In this document: positions 51,443 through 60,716 of the stretch, piece by piece
How the letters are laid out: each line of letters opens with the position of its first letter
How positions within the stretch are numbered: the stretch's first letter is position 1
From: Catellatospora citrea
GTDB taxonomy: Bacteria > Actinomycetota > Actinomycetes > Mycobacteriales > Micromonosporaceae
Length of the DNA stretch: 64,000 nucleotides
Assembly: GCF_003610235.1 (NCBI RefSeq)
Contig: NZ_RAPR01000001.1
Location: 7,812,001-7,876,000, forward strand
Reading direction: 5' to 3'
Program-made: the position numbers and the translations under genes
Notes under the pieces: generated by a model
The model's database searches: none
What the model was told of the DNA's origin: nothing
What the model saw: the letters and a program-made list of their open reading frames with translations, nothing else

Positions 51443-52447
51443 ATGCGCATCTGGCGCCCGATCGTTGCCGCTGCGGCGCTGAGCCTGACGCTCGCCGGCT
51501 GCGGCTCGACCGATACTCCCGAAACGACGCCGACGTCGGCCGGTCCCTGGCAGTTCACCGACGGTTCCGGCGAGGTCGTCAAGGCCGACAAGACCCCGAC
51601 CCGGATCATCGCGCACGCCGGCGAGGCCGCCGCGCTGATGTCGTTCGGCATCAAGCCCGTCGGCGTCTACGCCGACGAGTCGGTCAAGACCGACCCCAAC
51701 CTCAAGGGCCTTGACCTCACGGGTATCGAGATCCTCGGCGAGGAGTGGGGCAAGATCGACGTCGAGAAGGCCGCGTCGCTGCGGCCCGACCTGATCGTCG
51801 GCGACTACTGGCCCGCCGAGAAGGCCCACAGCGGCCTCGAAGAGGGCGTCGACGAGAAGAGCAAGAAGCTCAAGGAGCTGGCCCCGGTCGTCGGCGTATC
51901 GCAGGGCAAGTCGATCGTCGACCTGGCCGAGGGCTACGAGGCCCTCGCCAAGAGCCTCGGCGCCAAGGTGGACGCCCCGGAGATCGCCGCGTCGAAGAAG
52001 AAGTTCGAGGATGCCGTCACCGCGTTCAAGGCCGCCGTCGCGTCCAAGCCCAACCTGACCGCGCTGGCCATGTCGCCGGCCGACGACAAGGTCTACGTCG
52101 CCAACCCCGAGTTCGCGCCGGAGCTGCTGGACTTCCAGAAGTGGGGCCTGAAGGTCGTCAACCCCGACAAGCCCGACCCCGGCTTCCCGTACTGGGAGAA
52201 CCTCAGCTGGGAGAACGCCGACAAGTACCAGCCCGACCTGATCCTGTGGGACGGCCGCTCCTACACCGACACCGCCAACGCCGAGTGGGGCAAGAAGCAG
52301 CCGACCTGGTTCGCGATCAAGGCCGCGAAGGCCGACGCGGTCGTCTCCTGGCCCGCGTACTGGCTGCACACCTACGGCCACTTCGCCGCCGAGCTGGACA
52401 AGCTCACCACGGCGATCAAGGCCGCGGACGAGAACGTCGGCAGCTGA
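51443..52447 (+). CDS. Iron-siderophore ABC importer substrate-binding lipoprotein
   Basis: A 334-residue lipoprotein: M-R-I-W-R-P..., lipobox L-A-G-C (T-L-A-G-C), then a FepB/BtuF-type fold (R-I-I-A-H-A-G-E-A-A-A-L, R-P-D-L-I-V-G-D-Y, Y-Q-P-D-L-I-L-W-D). Binds a ferric siderophore at the cell surface. First gene of a four-gene operon behind the iron box. The spacing to the first permease is 10 bp. No siderophore biosynthesis genes are visible, so it may scavenge a foreign siderophore. Confidence 0.93.
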   Translation: MRIWRPIVAAAALSLTLAGCGSTDTPETTPTSAGPWQFTDGSGEVVKADKTPTRIIAHAGEAAALMSFGIKPVGVYADESVKTDPNLKGLDLTGIEILGEEWGKIDVEKAASLRPDLIVGDYWPAEKAHSGLEEGVDEKSKKLKELAPVVGVSQGKSIVDLAEGYEALAKSLGAKVDAPEIAASKKKFEDAVTAFKAAVASKPNLTALAMSPADDKVYVANPEFAPELLDFQKWGLKVVNPDKPDPGFPYWENLSWENADKYQPDLILWDGRSYTDTANAEWGKKQPTWFAIKAAKADAVVSWPAYWLHTYGHFAAELDKLTTAIKAADENVGS

Positions 52448-52457
52448 TCCACCGCAG

Positions 52458-53486
52458 ATGAGCAGCTCAACAGTACGAGCGCGGCGAGCTCTGGCCCTCG
52501 GGCCCGGGCTCGCCGCGCTCGGCGTGATCCTCGCCCTGGTCGCCTTCGGCAGCATCACCCTCGGCTCGCGGGACATCGGCCTGTCCGACGTGCTGCGGGC
52601 CCTGGTCGGGCTCGACGGCGACGGCTCCATCGAGCACACCGTCACCGTCGACATGCGCGTGCCGCGGACCCTGCTCGGCATACTGGTCGGCGCGGCACTC
52701 GGCGTCGCCGGCGCGGTCCTGCAGGGCGTCACCCGCAACCCGCTGGCCGACACCGGCATCATGGGCGTCAACTCCGGCGCCGCCGCGTTCGTGGTCCTGG
52801 CCATCACCGTGCTCGGCGTACGCGGCGTCGGCGTCTACATCTGGTTCGCGTTCGCCGGCGCCATCCTGGCCACCCTGCTCGTCTACGCGATCGCGTCGCT
52901 GGGCCGCGAAGGCGCCACCCCGGTCAAGCTCGCCCTGGCCGGAGCCGCCGTCACCGCCGGCATGGGCTCGCTCACCACCGGCATCGTCATGACCAACGTC
53001 GACGCCCTCAACGAGCTCAGGTTCTGGCAGGTCGGCTCACTCGCCGGCCGGTACGCCCCCATCCTCACCGGCGTCGCACCGTTCCTGATCGTCGGCCTCG
53101 TCGCGTCACTGGCCTGCGGCCGGGCGCTCAACGGCCTGGCCCTCGGTGAGGACACCGCCCGCGGCCTCGGCCAACGCGTCGGCCTCACCCGCGCCGCCGC
53201 GTTCGCCGTCGTCGCGGTGCTGGCCGGGGCCGCGACCGCGGCCTGCGGCCCCATCGTGTTCGTGGGACTGGTCGTGCCGCACCTGGCCCGGTTCATCTGC
53301 GGACCCGACTACCGCTGGATCCTGCCGTACTCGATGCTGCTCTCACCGATCGTGCTGCTGCTCGCCGACATCGTCGGCCGGGTCGTCGCCCGCCCCGGGG
53401 AACTGCAGGTAGGCGTCGTGCTCGGCGTCCTGGGCGCGCCGGTGTTCATCGGCATCGTCCGCTACGGCCGGTTGTCGGAGGCCTGA
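52458..53486 (+). CDS. FecCD-family siderophore permease (first subunit)
   Basis: A 342-residue permease of the BtuC/FecCD fold with about ten hydrophobic segments. Hallmarks: R-V-P-R-T-L-L-G-I-L-V-G-A-A-L-G-V-A-G, Q-G-V-T-R-N-P-L-A-D-T and G-L-V-V-P-H-L-A-R ATPase-contact region. Partner of the product of 53488. Confidence 0.94.
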   Translation: MSSSTVRARRALALGPGLAALGVILALVAFGSITLGSRDIGLSDVLRALVGLDGDGSIEHTVTVDMRVPRTLLGILVGAALGVAGAVLQGVTRNPLADTGIMGVNSGAAAFVVLAITVLGVRGVGVYIWFAFAGAILATLLVYAIASLGREGATPVKLALAGAAVTAGMGSLTTGIVMTNVDALNELRFWQVGSLAGRYAPILTGVAPFLIVGLVASLACGRALNGLALGEDTARGLGQRVGLTRAAAFAVVAVLAGAATAACGPIVFVGLVVPHLARFICGPDYRWILPYSMLLSPIVLLLADIVGRVVARPGELQVGVVLGVLGAPVFIGIVRYGRLSEA

Positions 53487-53487
53487 G

Positions 53488-54546
53488 ATGACAGCTACCG
53501 CCACCCGCACCAGCTCCGCCACCGCGGCCGCGCTGCGCGCCACCCGCCGCCACCGCGCCGTGCGCGCCTTCGCCGCGACGACCGGCCTCACCGCCGCCGT
53601 GGCAGCCCTGTTCGTGTTGACCATGATGGTCGGCAGCTTCCGGCTCACCGCCGGCGAGGTCGTCACCTCCGTGCTGCACCTGGCAGACACGCCCAGCGTC
53701 GACTTCGTCGTACGCGGCCTGCGGCTGCCGACCGCGCTGTCGGCGCTCACCGTCGGCCTCGCCCTCGGCGCGTCCGGCACCGTGTTCCAGCAGCTGCTGC
53801 GCAACCCGCTCGCGTCACCGGACTTCGTCGGCATCACCTCCGGCGCGAGCCTGGCAGCCGTCAGCGGCATCGTCCTGTTCCAGGTCGGCGGGCTCGCCGT
53901 CTGCGCGCTGGCCCTCGGCGGCGCGATCACCGCAGCCGTGGTCATGTATCTGCTGGCCTGGCGAGACGGCGTCAGCGGCTACCGGTTCATCCTCATCGGC
54001 ATCGGCGTCGCCGTGTTCTTCGAAGGCCTCACCGGATACATGCTCATCAAGGCAGAGCTGTTCGAAGCCCGGCAGGCCATGCACTGGCTGACCGGCTCGG
54101 TCGGCCAGGCCGGCGACGACGAGCTCAAGCTGCTCGGCGGCGCGCTCGTCGTGCTGCTGCCCCTGGCCGTGATCCTGTCCCGCAAACTGCGCGTGCTCGA
54201 ACTCGGCGACGACACCGCCCGCGCCCTCGGCTCACGCGTCGAGATCACCCGCGCCGCGCTGCTGGCCACCGCGGTGCTGCTCGTCGCGCTGGCCGTCTCG
54301 GTCGCCGGGCCGATCGTGTTCGTCGCACTGGTCGCCGGACCGATCGCCAACCGGCTCCTCGGCCCCGCGACCGGCGGCATCACCGCGGCCGCGCTCGTCG
54401 GCGCGATCCTGCTGCTCAGCGCCGATCTCGTCGCCGTCCACCTGCTGCCCACGCCGCTGCCGACCGGTGTCGTCACCGGCGCGGTCGGCGCACCGTATCT
54501 GCTGTGGCTGCTCGCCACGACCAACCGACAAGGAGCAGGCGGATGA
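53488..54546 (+). CDS. FecCD-family siderophore permease (second subunit)
   Basis: A 352-residue permease, paralogous to the previous gene: R-G-L-R-L-P-T-A-L-S-A-L-T-V-G-L-A-L-G-A-S-G, Q-Q-L-L-R-N-P-L-A-S-P and V-A-L-V-A-G-P-I-A-N-R-L. Starts 1 bp after the first permease; its stop overlaps the ATPase start (ATGA). Confidence 0.94.
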   Translation: MTATATRTSSATAAALRATRRHRAVRAFAATTGLTAAVAALFVLTMMVGSFRLTAGEVVTSVLHLADTPSVDFVVRGLRLPTALSALTVGLALGASGTVFQQLLRNPLASPDFVGITSGASLAAVSGIVLFQVGGLAVCALALGGAITAAVVMYLLAWRDGVSGYRFILIGIGVAVFFEGLTGYMLIKAELFEARQAMHWLTGSVGQAGDDELKLLGGALVVLLPLAVILSRKLRVLELGDDTARALGSRVEITRAALLATAVLLVALAVSVAGPIVFVALVAGPIANRLLGPATGGITAAALVGAILLLSADLVAVHLLPTPLPTGVVTGAVGAPYLLWLLATTNRQGAGG

Positions 54547-55319
54547 GCCGACTGCGCGCCGAGGGCCTCACCCTCGGCTACGACGCCGAACCGATCGTCC
54601 GCGACCTCGACGTCACCGTCCTCGACGGCAAGGTGACCGCGATCGTCGGCGCCAACGCCTGCGGCAAGTCCACGCTGCTGCGCGGTCTGGCGCGGCTGCT
54701 GCGCCCGCGTGCGGGCAACGTGCTGCTCGACGGCGAGGCCATGGCCGACCTCAGCACCCTGGACGTCGCCAAGGTGCTCGGCCTGCTGCCGCAGGCCCCG
54801 CTCGCCCCCGACGGCATCACCGTCGCCGACCTAGTCTCCCGCGGCCGCTACCCGCACCAGGGCTGGTTCCGCACCTGGAACGACCGCGACCACGACGCCG
54901 TCGCCCGTGCCCTCGACGCCACCGACACCGCCGACCTGGTGAACCGGCCGCTGCGGCAGCTGTCCGGCGGCCAGCGCCAGCGGGTCTGGATCGCGATGGC
55001 CCTGGCCCAGGACACCGACCTGCTGCTGCTGGACGAGCCCACCACGTTCCTGGACATCAACCACCAGGTCGAGCTGCTCCGCCTGCTGCGCACCCTGAAC
55101 GCGCAGGGCGGCAAGACGATCGTCGCGGTGCTGCACGACATCAACCTCGCCAGCCGGTTCTGCGATCACATCATCGCGATGGCGGACGGGGCCATCGTCG
55201 CCGAGGGCGCGCCGCGTGACGTCATCACCGCCGAGCTGATGGCGAAGGTGTTCGGCCTGGCCTGCGTGATCGTGGCCGATCCGGTGGCGGGCACCCCGAT
55301 CATCGTGCCGGCCGAGTAG
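54543..55319 (+). CDS. Siderophore ABC importer ATPase (FepC/FecE type)
   Basis: A 258-residue ATPase: Walker A G-A-N-A-C-G-K-S-T, signature L-S-G-G-Q-R-Q-R, Walker B L-L-L-L-D-E-P-T-T-F-L-D-I, H-loop V-L-H-D-I-N-L-A. AAGGAG is 8 nt upstream of ATG 54543. It energises ferric-siderophore import with the two permeases. Confidence 0.95.
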   Translation: MSRLRAEGLTLGYDAEPIVRDLDVTVLDGKVTAIVGANACGKSTLLRGLARLLRPRAGNVLLDGEAMADLSTLDVAKVLGLLPQAPLAPDGITVADLVSRGRYPHQGWFRTWNDRDHDAVARALDATDTADLVNRPLRQLSGGQRQRVWIAMALAQDTDLLLLDEPTTFLDINHQVELLRLLRTLNAQGGKTIVAVLHDINLASRFCDHIIAMADGAIVAEGAPRDVITAELMAKVFGLACVIVADPVAGTPIIVPAE

Positions 55320-55349
55320 CCGGGCGGGCCGTCGGGAGTAGGGTGGATC

Positions 55350-56060
55350 ATGGTTTTGGACAGGTCCCGGTGGCCGGCCGGGTTCGCCGTCGTAGGCGCG
55401 GTCGCGGGCACCGCCGCGGTGATGTACGCGCTCGGCGTGCTGCCCGAGCCGTGGACGCGCGGCTACATCAGCGAGGGCGGTGTGGCCACCAGCCCCCGGG
55501 ACGGGATCTACCGGACCGGCATCCTGGCCCTGGCCGGCTCGCTGGCCCTGCTCGGGGCGGCGCTGCGTCGGCTGGTGCCGTTCGTGTGCGCGATCCTGGT
55601 CACGGCGGGTGTCTTCGGTGCGCTCTCGTCGGCGGTGTCGTGCACACCCGGGTGCCCGCTGCCGCCCTACGAGCCGTCGACGGCGCAGGATCTGGTGCAC
55701 GCCGGGGCGAGCGTGCTCGCCGTCGGACTGGCGGTGGTCGCGATGGGCACGGTGGCGCTGATCGCGTTGCAGCCGGTGCTGCGGCGTACCGCGCGGGTGT
55801 TCTCGGCCGTGACCTTCCCCCTGGCTTTGCTGCTGGTGATCGGGCTGCTGGCGATCGGCCGGGGGCTGTTCACGAGCGTGCTGGAACGGGTGGCGCTGGT
55901 GCCGGTGGTGGGCTGGGTCGTGCTGACCGGAGTGCTGCTGTGCGGCCTGCCCAAGACGGTCGTGCCGGCTCAGGCGCGGCTTGCGGGACGGTCGACGGCG
56001 GCCGCGCGGGCCGACGGTGAACCCGACGTACGGGCAGCGGAGCGGGCCACGGCCGGATAG
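55350..56060 (+). CDS. DUF998 family membrane protein
   Basis: A 236-residue membrane protein with about six hydrophobic segments. The loop G-Y-I-S-E-G-G-V-A-T-S-P-R-D-G-I-Y-R-T-G-I is the DUF998 hallmark (Y-x-S-E ... Y-R-x-G). Function unknown. It has AGGGTGG 4 nt before ATG 55350 and begins 30 bp after the importer operon; it could be read through from it. Confidence 0.82.
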   Translation: MVLDRSRWPAGFAVVGAVAGTAAVMYALGVLPEPWTRGYISEGGVATSPRDGIYRTGILALAGSLALLGAALRRLVPFVCAILVTAGVFGALSSAVSCTPGCPLPPYEPSTAQDLVHAGASVLAVGLAVVAMGTVALIALQPVLRRTARVFSAVTFPLALLLVIGLLAIGRGLFTSVLERVALVPVVGWVVLTGVLLCGLPKTVVPAQARLAGRSTAAARADGEPDVRAAERATAG

Positions 56061-56115
56061 CCGACAGACTCGGCTGCGGTTCCCCTCTCGCGGCAGATCA
56101 TCGGTCTGCTGCACT

Positions 56116-56610
56116 ATGTCGTCCGTGGACATTCTTGGACCGGTGCTCGGATTCCTCGGCGGCGCCCTGGCCGTCGGACTCGGCTTCCTGCAGTGGCGGC
56201 GCACCGAGCGCAACCGGCGCACCCGGGAGCTGAGCCAGCGCAGCGCGGGCGCGATCGAGGAGCTGCAGTCGCGCCTGCGGCAGTTGCAGATCCTGTCCCG
56301 GGGCGGGGCGATCTCGGCGGAGGCGCTGGGGGAGCAGACCCGGCACCTCAACATCTTCCTGATCGAGAAGCGCAGCGTGCTGGACGCGGAGATCGAGACG
56401 GCCGCGCGGGACTATCTCGCGGCCCTGGGCGACATCCACCGGGAGATCTCCGAGGCGGGCACCGCGACGCAGGAGGACTGGGCGAACACGCTGGCCCGCC
56501 CGCAGAGCGAGACCGAGGCGCTGCGGCAGGCCGTCGAGCGGATGGAGGCGGCCGAGACCGCCCTGACCGGCCGCCTGCACCGGGCCTGGGAGAACATGCC
56601 CGCCGCCTGA
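56116..56610 (+). CDS. Hypothetical membrane-anchored coiled-coil protein
   Basis: A 164-residue protein: an N-terminal hydrophobic helix (I-L-G-P-V-L-G-F-L-G-G-A-L-A-V-G-L) and then long charged helices with heptad character (A-I-E-E-L-Q-S-R-L-R-Q-L-Q-I-L; A-L-R-Q-A-V-E-R-M-E-A-A-E). No domain recognised. ATG 56116 has no clear ribosome site. Confidence 0.68.
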   Translation: MSSVDILGPVLGFLGGALAVGLGFLQWRRTERNRRTRELSQRSAGAIEELQSRLRQLQILSRGGAISAEALGEQTRHLNIFLIEKRSVLDAEIETAARDYLAALGDIHREISEAGTATQEDWANTLARPQSETEALRQAVERMEAAETALTGRLHRAWENMPAA

Positions 56611-56674
56611 CCAGCGGGCGGCAGAGGGCGCGGGTCCGGCGGAGTGCTGCCGCCGGACCTCGCGGGTGCCCTCG

Positions 56675-57943
56675 TCAGCCGACGTGCACCGCCACCGCCT
56701 CGACGGGGACGTCGTCGAACCGGGCCGTGCGCATCACCAGCAGGGCGATCGCCAGCGCGGCCGCCATCCCGACGAGGATCACCGTGGTCATCGCCATCGC
56801 GTCCGCGCCGAGCAGCCCGACCATCGGCGCGGCCACCGCGCCGACGCCGAACTGGACCGCGCCCAGCAGGGCCGCGGCGGTTCCGGCCGCTTCGCCGTGG
56901 CGGGACATCGCCAGGGCGGGTGCGTTGGGCAGGGCGAGCCCGCTGGCGGCCAGGACCGCCCACAGGCCGCAGAGCAGGGCGGGCAGTCCGCCGAGACCGG
57001 TGGCGGCGAGCGTGACCAGGACGGCCGCGGCCGCGGCGCCGGCGACCAGCGCGCCGACGAGGATCCGCTGCGGGGTGTAGCGGCGCAGCAGGCGGACGTT
57101 GAGCTGGGTCGCGCCGATGAGCCCGGCCGCGCCGGCGCCGAACACGATCGCGAACTGCTGCTCGTTCAGGCCGTACTGCTCCTGCAGCACGAACGAGGAA
57201 CCGGCGACGTACGCGAACAGCCCCGCCATGGCCAGGCCCGCCACGAACACCAGCCCGACGAACGTACGGTCCTGCACCAGTGTGCGGTAGGTCCGCAGCG
57301 TGCCGGCCGTGCCGCCGGTGCGCCGCCGCTCGGCGGGCAGCGTCTCGCGCAGGCCGAACAGGGCCACCAGGGTCAGTGCGATCCCGAACCCGGCCAGCAC
57401 CACGAACACGCCCCGCCACTGGGTCCAGCGCAGCACCGCCCCGCCGAGCGTCGGCGCGAGCACCGGCGCGGCGCCCATGACGAGCATCAGCCGGGAGAAG
57501 AGGCGGGCGAACGCGGTGCCGTCGAACAGGTCGCGGACCACGGCCATGGCCACGACCGACGACGCGGCGACGCCGAGGCCCTGCAGGACGCGCAACGCGC
57601 CCAGGGTCAGCACGTCGGGTGCGATGACGCACAGGGCGGAGGCGAGCACGTGCAGGAGGAGTCCGAGGATCAGCGGCTTGCGGCGGCCGTACGCGTCGGA
57701 GAGCGGGCCGATGACGAGCTGGCCGAGGCCGAGGCCGGCGAGGGTGCCGGTGAGGGTGAGCTGCACCGCGGTGGAGGTCGTGGCGAGGTCGTCGGTGATC
57801 GCGGGCAGGGCCGGCAGGTACATGTCGATGGTCAGCGGGCCGATCGCGATCAGCGAACCGAGGACGAGTACCAGCCGCAGCTGCTGCGCGCCGGTCATGA
57901 GGTCGCCGGGCGTGCGCGTGGCTGTGGCGGGAGGTGTGGTCAC
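56675..57943 (-). CDS. MFS multidrug transporter, Bcr/CflA type
   Basis: A 422-residue, twelve-helix major facilitator. Motif A region G-P-L-S-D-A-Y-G-R-R-K-P-L and the D-M-Y-L-P-A-L-P-A-I block between helices 1 and 2 identify the Bcr/CflA drug-resistance group. It exports drugs by proton antiport; substrate unknown. Starts at GTG 57943. Confidence 0.92.
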   Translation of the reverse strand: MTTPPATATRTPGDLMTGAQQLRLVLVLGSLIAIGPLTIDMYLPALPAITDDLATTSTAVQLTLTGTLAGLGLGQLVIGPLSDAYGRRKPLILGLLLHVLASALCVIAPDVLTLGALRVLQGLGVAASSVVAMAVVRDLFDGTAFARLFSRLMLVMGAAPVLAPTLGGAVLRWTQWRGVFVVLAGFGIALTLVALFGLRETLPAERRRTGGTAGTLRTYRTLVQDRTFVGLVFVAGLAMAGLFAYVAGSSFVLQEQYGLNEQQFAIVFGAGAAGLIGATQLNVRLLRRYTPQRILVGALVAGAAAAAVLVTLAATGLGGLPALLCGLWAVLAASGLALPNAPALAMSRHGEAAGTAAALLGAVQFGVGAVAAPMVGLLGADAMAMTTVILVGMAAALAIALLVMRTARFDDVPVEAVAVHVG

Positions 57944-58028
57944 GCTGACAACAACTGGATACCGGCGGGTATGTTCCCGCTGCTCAGTGAGATGGTGCAG
58001 ATCACACGTCGGATCGTTGCCGGCGGGG

Positions 58029-58391
58029 CTAGGCGAGTACGAAGCAGTACAGCCCTGTGGCGACGCTGAGGGTCAGCATGCCGGCGGCGTTGACGAAGAG
58101 GTAACGCCCGAAGTCGCGGGCGGCGATGTGCATGGTGATCGCCACGACGAAGTAGGCGACCAGGGCGGCGCAGGTCAGCGCGCCGAGCGGGGGCACCCAG
58201 ACCCCTGCGATCAGTCCGGCGGCGGCGGCGAACTTCAGCGGTGGCAGCAGTCGCCACCACCGGCGTGGAAAGCGCACGCCTTCGAGGCACGCGGCGACGA
58301 AGCGCGCCGGCTTGACGCACAGCACCCCGTCGACGACCTGGATCAACGCGAGGACGACCACCGGCCAGGCCGGATCGGGCAGCGTGGACAC
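58029..58391 (-). CDS. DoxX-like membrane protein
   Basis: A 120-residue four-helix protein: A-L-I-Q-V-V-D-G-V-L-C-V, L-L-P-P-L-K-F-A-A-A-A-G-L-I-A-G-V-W-V-P and an H-x-x-A-R-D motif (M-H-I-A-A-R-D), typical of DoxX-like proteins. GTG 58391 has GGAGG 5 nt upstream. Lies 41 bp downstream of asnB on the same strand. Confidence 0.82.
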   Translation of the reverse strand: MSTLPDPAWPVVVLALIQVVDGVLCVKPARFVAACLEGVRFPRRWWRLLPPLKFAAAAGLIAGVWVPPLGALTCAALVAYFVVAITMHIAARDFGRYLFVNAAGMLTLSVATGLYCFVLA

Positions 58392-58432
58392 GGATGCCTC
58401 CGATATCAACCGTTTTGGTGCGGGACGGGCGA

Positions 58433-60370
58433 TCAGGAACGGGCGAGGCGGGAGGTGGCGGGCACCTCGGTGCCGTCGAAGGGGTTCATTGTGCCGGTGA
58501 CGAACACGGCATGCCACAGGCAGAAGACGAGGACGGTCCAGATCTTCCGCGAGTGGTCGGCGTCGCCGGCCCGGTGCGCCCGGAGCAGGCCGTCCACGTA
58601 GGGCAGGTTGACCAAATCACCGGCGCCCGAGGTGTGCAGGATCTGGCGGGCCCAGTCGTACATCGGGCCGGCCAGCCAGACCCGGGTCGGGGTGGGGAAG
58701 CCCATCTTCGGCCGGTCGACGATGGCGGGTGGCACGATCCGGCGCAGCGCCTGCCGCAGGGCGTACTTGGTGGACCGGCCCTGCCGGGGGAGTTTGAGTT
58801 CGAGGGGGATGCGGCGGGCCACCGCGAACACCTCCCGGTCCAGGAACGGCACGCGCAACTCCAGCGAGTGGGCCATGGACATGCGGTCGGCCTTGGTCAG
58901 GATGTCGCCGGGCAGCCAGGTGTTGAGGTCGACGAACTGCATCGCCGTCGAGTCGTCCAGGCCGGCCGCGGTCGCCTGCTCGTACAGCGGCGCGGTGATG
59001 TCGGTGAACCTCGCCGCGGTGTCGTCGCGCAGGAGCAGGCGGGCGAGTTCGCCGTCGTCGGCGAAGATCCGGGCGTTGCCGTTGAACCGCTCCCGCAGGG
59101 GCTTGGTGCCCCGCTCCAGGAACCCGCGCCCCTTGACCCCTTCGGGCACCGCCCGGGAGACGGCCCGCAGGCCGCGCCGCAGCGGGTCGGGCAACCTGGT
59201 CAGGGGTCGCAGCGACAATGGTTCGCGGTAGATGGCGTACCCGCCGAACAGTTCGTCCGCGCCTTCTCCGGACAGCACCACGGTGACGTGCTGGGCCGCC
59301 GACCTGGCCAGGAAGTACAGCGGCACCAGCGACGGATCGGCGACCGGGTCGTCCAGGTGCCACACGATGCGGGGCAGCGCCGCCATCACCTCCTGCGCGG
59401 TGACGACGGTCGGGATGGTGCGCACCCCCAGGGCCTGGGCGGATTCGCGGGCGACGTCGGTCTCGGAGTATCCGGCGATGTCGAAGCCCACCGTGAAGGT
59501 CTTCAGGTCGGGGTGGGATTCGCGGGCCAGGGCCACGATCGCGGTGGAGTCGATGCCGCTGGACAGGAACGCGCCGACCGGCACGTCCGCGCGCAGGTGC
59601 ATCCGGACGCTGTCACGCAGCGCGTCGGCGATCTGCTCGTACAGGTGCTGCGGGGCGGGTTCGGGCGCCGGTGCGAACCGCGGCCGCAGGTAGCGACGCC
59701 GGCGGATGCCCTGGGCCGGGGTCCAGGTGAAGCACTCGGCGGCGGCCAGCCGCTCCACGCCGAGGTCGAGGGTGCGCGGCTCCGGCACGTACTGATACGT
59801 CATGAAGTATTTGAGACTGGTCGGGTCGATGCGCTGTGGTGCGGCCGAGGTGCGGTCCAGGAACGGCAGCAGCGCCTTCTTCTCGCTGGCCAGGTAGAGG
59901 CCGGTCCGGTCCTGCATGAGGTACATGGGCTTGATGCCGAACTGGTCCCGGGCCCCGAACGCCTGCCTGGCCTGCCGGTCCCAGATCACGAAGGCGTACA
60001 TGCCGCGCAGCCGGTCCAGCACCGTCTCGCCCCAGTAGTGGTAGCCGGCCACGATGACCTCGGCGTCGCCGTCGGTGCCGAACTCGGCCCCGCAGTCGCG
60101 CTGGAGTTCTTCGCGCAGCTCCAGGTGGTTGTAGATCTCGCCGTTGAAGGTGAGCACGTAACGGTCGTTGCGGTAGTACAGCGGCTCGTGTGATCCGGCC
60201 AGGTCGATGACGGCGAGTCGTTTGTGGGCGAAGACCGCGTCGCCGTCGATGAGCACCACCCCGGTGTCGTCCGGGCCCCGGTGGTGCAGGCCGCGCAGCG
60301 CATCCGTGATCGTGTCGACACACGTGCCGGCGGTTCCGTCCGAGCTGAAGTGAGCCAAGATTCCGCACAT
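58433..60370 (-). CDS. asnB: Glutamine-hydrolysing asparagine synthase
   Basis: A 645-residue enzyme. N-terminal class II glutaminase with Cys2 as nucleophile (M-C-G-I-L-A-H-F) and H-H-R-G-P-D-D; synthetase half with PP-loop S-S-G-I-D-S-T and S-G-E-G-A-D-E-L-F-G-G-Y. The length matches actinobacterial AsnB, some members of which amidate cell-wall diaminopimelate instead of free aspartate. The intact glutaminase and lack of RRE or protease neighbours argue against a lasso-peptide cyclase. GGGGGC precedes ATG 60370; a longer frame to 60412 would bury the essential Cys2. Confidence 0.94.
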   Translation of the reverse strand: MCGILAHFSSDGTAGTCVDTITDALRGLHHRGPDDTGVVLIDGDAVFAHKRLAVIDLAGSHEPLYYRNDRYVLTFNGEIYNHLELREELQRDCGAEFGTDGDAEVIVAGYHYWGETVLDRLRGMYAFVIWDRQARQAFGARDQFGIKPMYLMQDRTGLYLASEKKALLPFLDRTSAAPQRIDPTSLKYFMTYQYVPEPRTLDLGVERLAAAECFTWTPAQGIRRRRYLRPRFAPAPEPAPQHLYEQIADALRDSVRMHLRADVPVGAFLSSGIDSTAIVALARESHPDLKTFTVGFDIAGYSETDVARESAQALGVRTIPTVVTAQEVMAALPRIVWHLDDPVADPSLVPLYFLARSAAQHVTVVLSGEGADELFGGYAIYREPLSLRPLTRLPDPLRRGLRAVSRAVPEGVKGRGFLERGTKPLRERFNGNARIFADDGELARLLLRDDTAARFTDITAPLYEQATAAGLDDSTAMQFVDLNTWLPGDILTKADRMSMAHSLELRVPFLDREVFAVARRIPLELKLPRQGRSTKYALRQALRRIVPPAIVDRPKMGFPTPTRVWLAGPMYDWARQILHTSGAGDLVNLPYVDGLLRAHRAGDADHSRKIWTVLVFCLWHAVFVTGTMNPFDGTEVPATSRLARS

Positions 60371-60447
60371 CGTGCTGCCCCCGTTCCTCTGTGGCCACAC
60401 CGGCGGCCGCACCGGAGCGCAGCAGCGCTACCTCGGTGCGGTCACGG

Positions 60448-60540
60448 TCACGGCCACGCCGGTCCCTGCTCGACGAGCACGCGTTCCACCTCCGTCCGCG
60501 CGTGCCGTGCGTAGACGCTGAACTCGGTCAGCACTCGCAT
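60448..60540 (-). CDS. Possible 30-residue ORF upstream of asnB
   Basis: ATG 60540 is preceded by AAGGGGAGGAG and opens a 30-codon frame (M-R-V-L-T-E-F-S-V-Y-A-R-H-A-R ... P-A-W-P) whose codons have strong third-position GC bias. It ends 78 bp before asnB. It may be a leader peptide, a small protein or chance. Confidence 0.35.
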   Translation of the reverse strand: MRVLTEFSVYARHARTEVERVLVEQGPAWP

Positions 60541-60716
60541 CTCCTCCCCTTAAACGGAGGTTTCCGCGCCGAAGGTTGTATCGCCGCCGCGATTCGTCTG
60601 ATGCACTACAGCCGGCCTGCCACCACGAGGGAACACTCGATGTCATCGAGGCACGCGACCGGCTACGCGCCGTGCCCGGCAGGCATGATCAGGGAGACGG
60701 AACCTGGACGGCAGGG
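60541..60716. other. Remaining asnB upstream region
   Basis: Lower-GC spacer between the small ORF and the hydrolase stop. No supported gene; contains the AT-rich block around 60550-60600 that could hold the asnB promoter, but no hexamers stand out. Confidence 0.4.

Noticed and set aside
58433..60540. Lasso-peptide cluster (small ORF plus asparagine-synthase-like gene)
   Set aside because: No RRE (B1) or leader-peptidase (B2) gene, and AsnB keeps an intact Cys2 glutaminase typical of true asparagine synthase.
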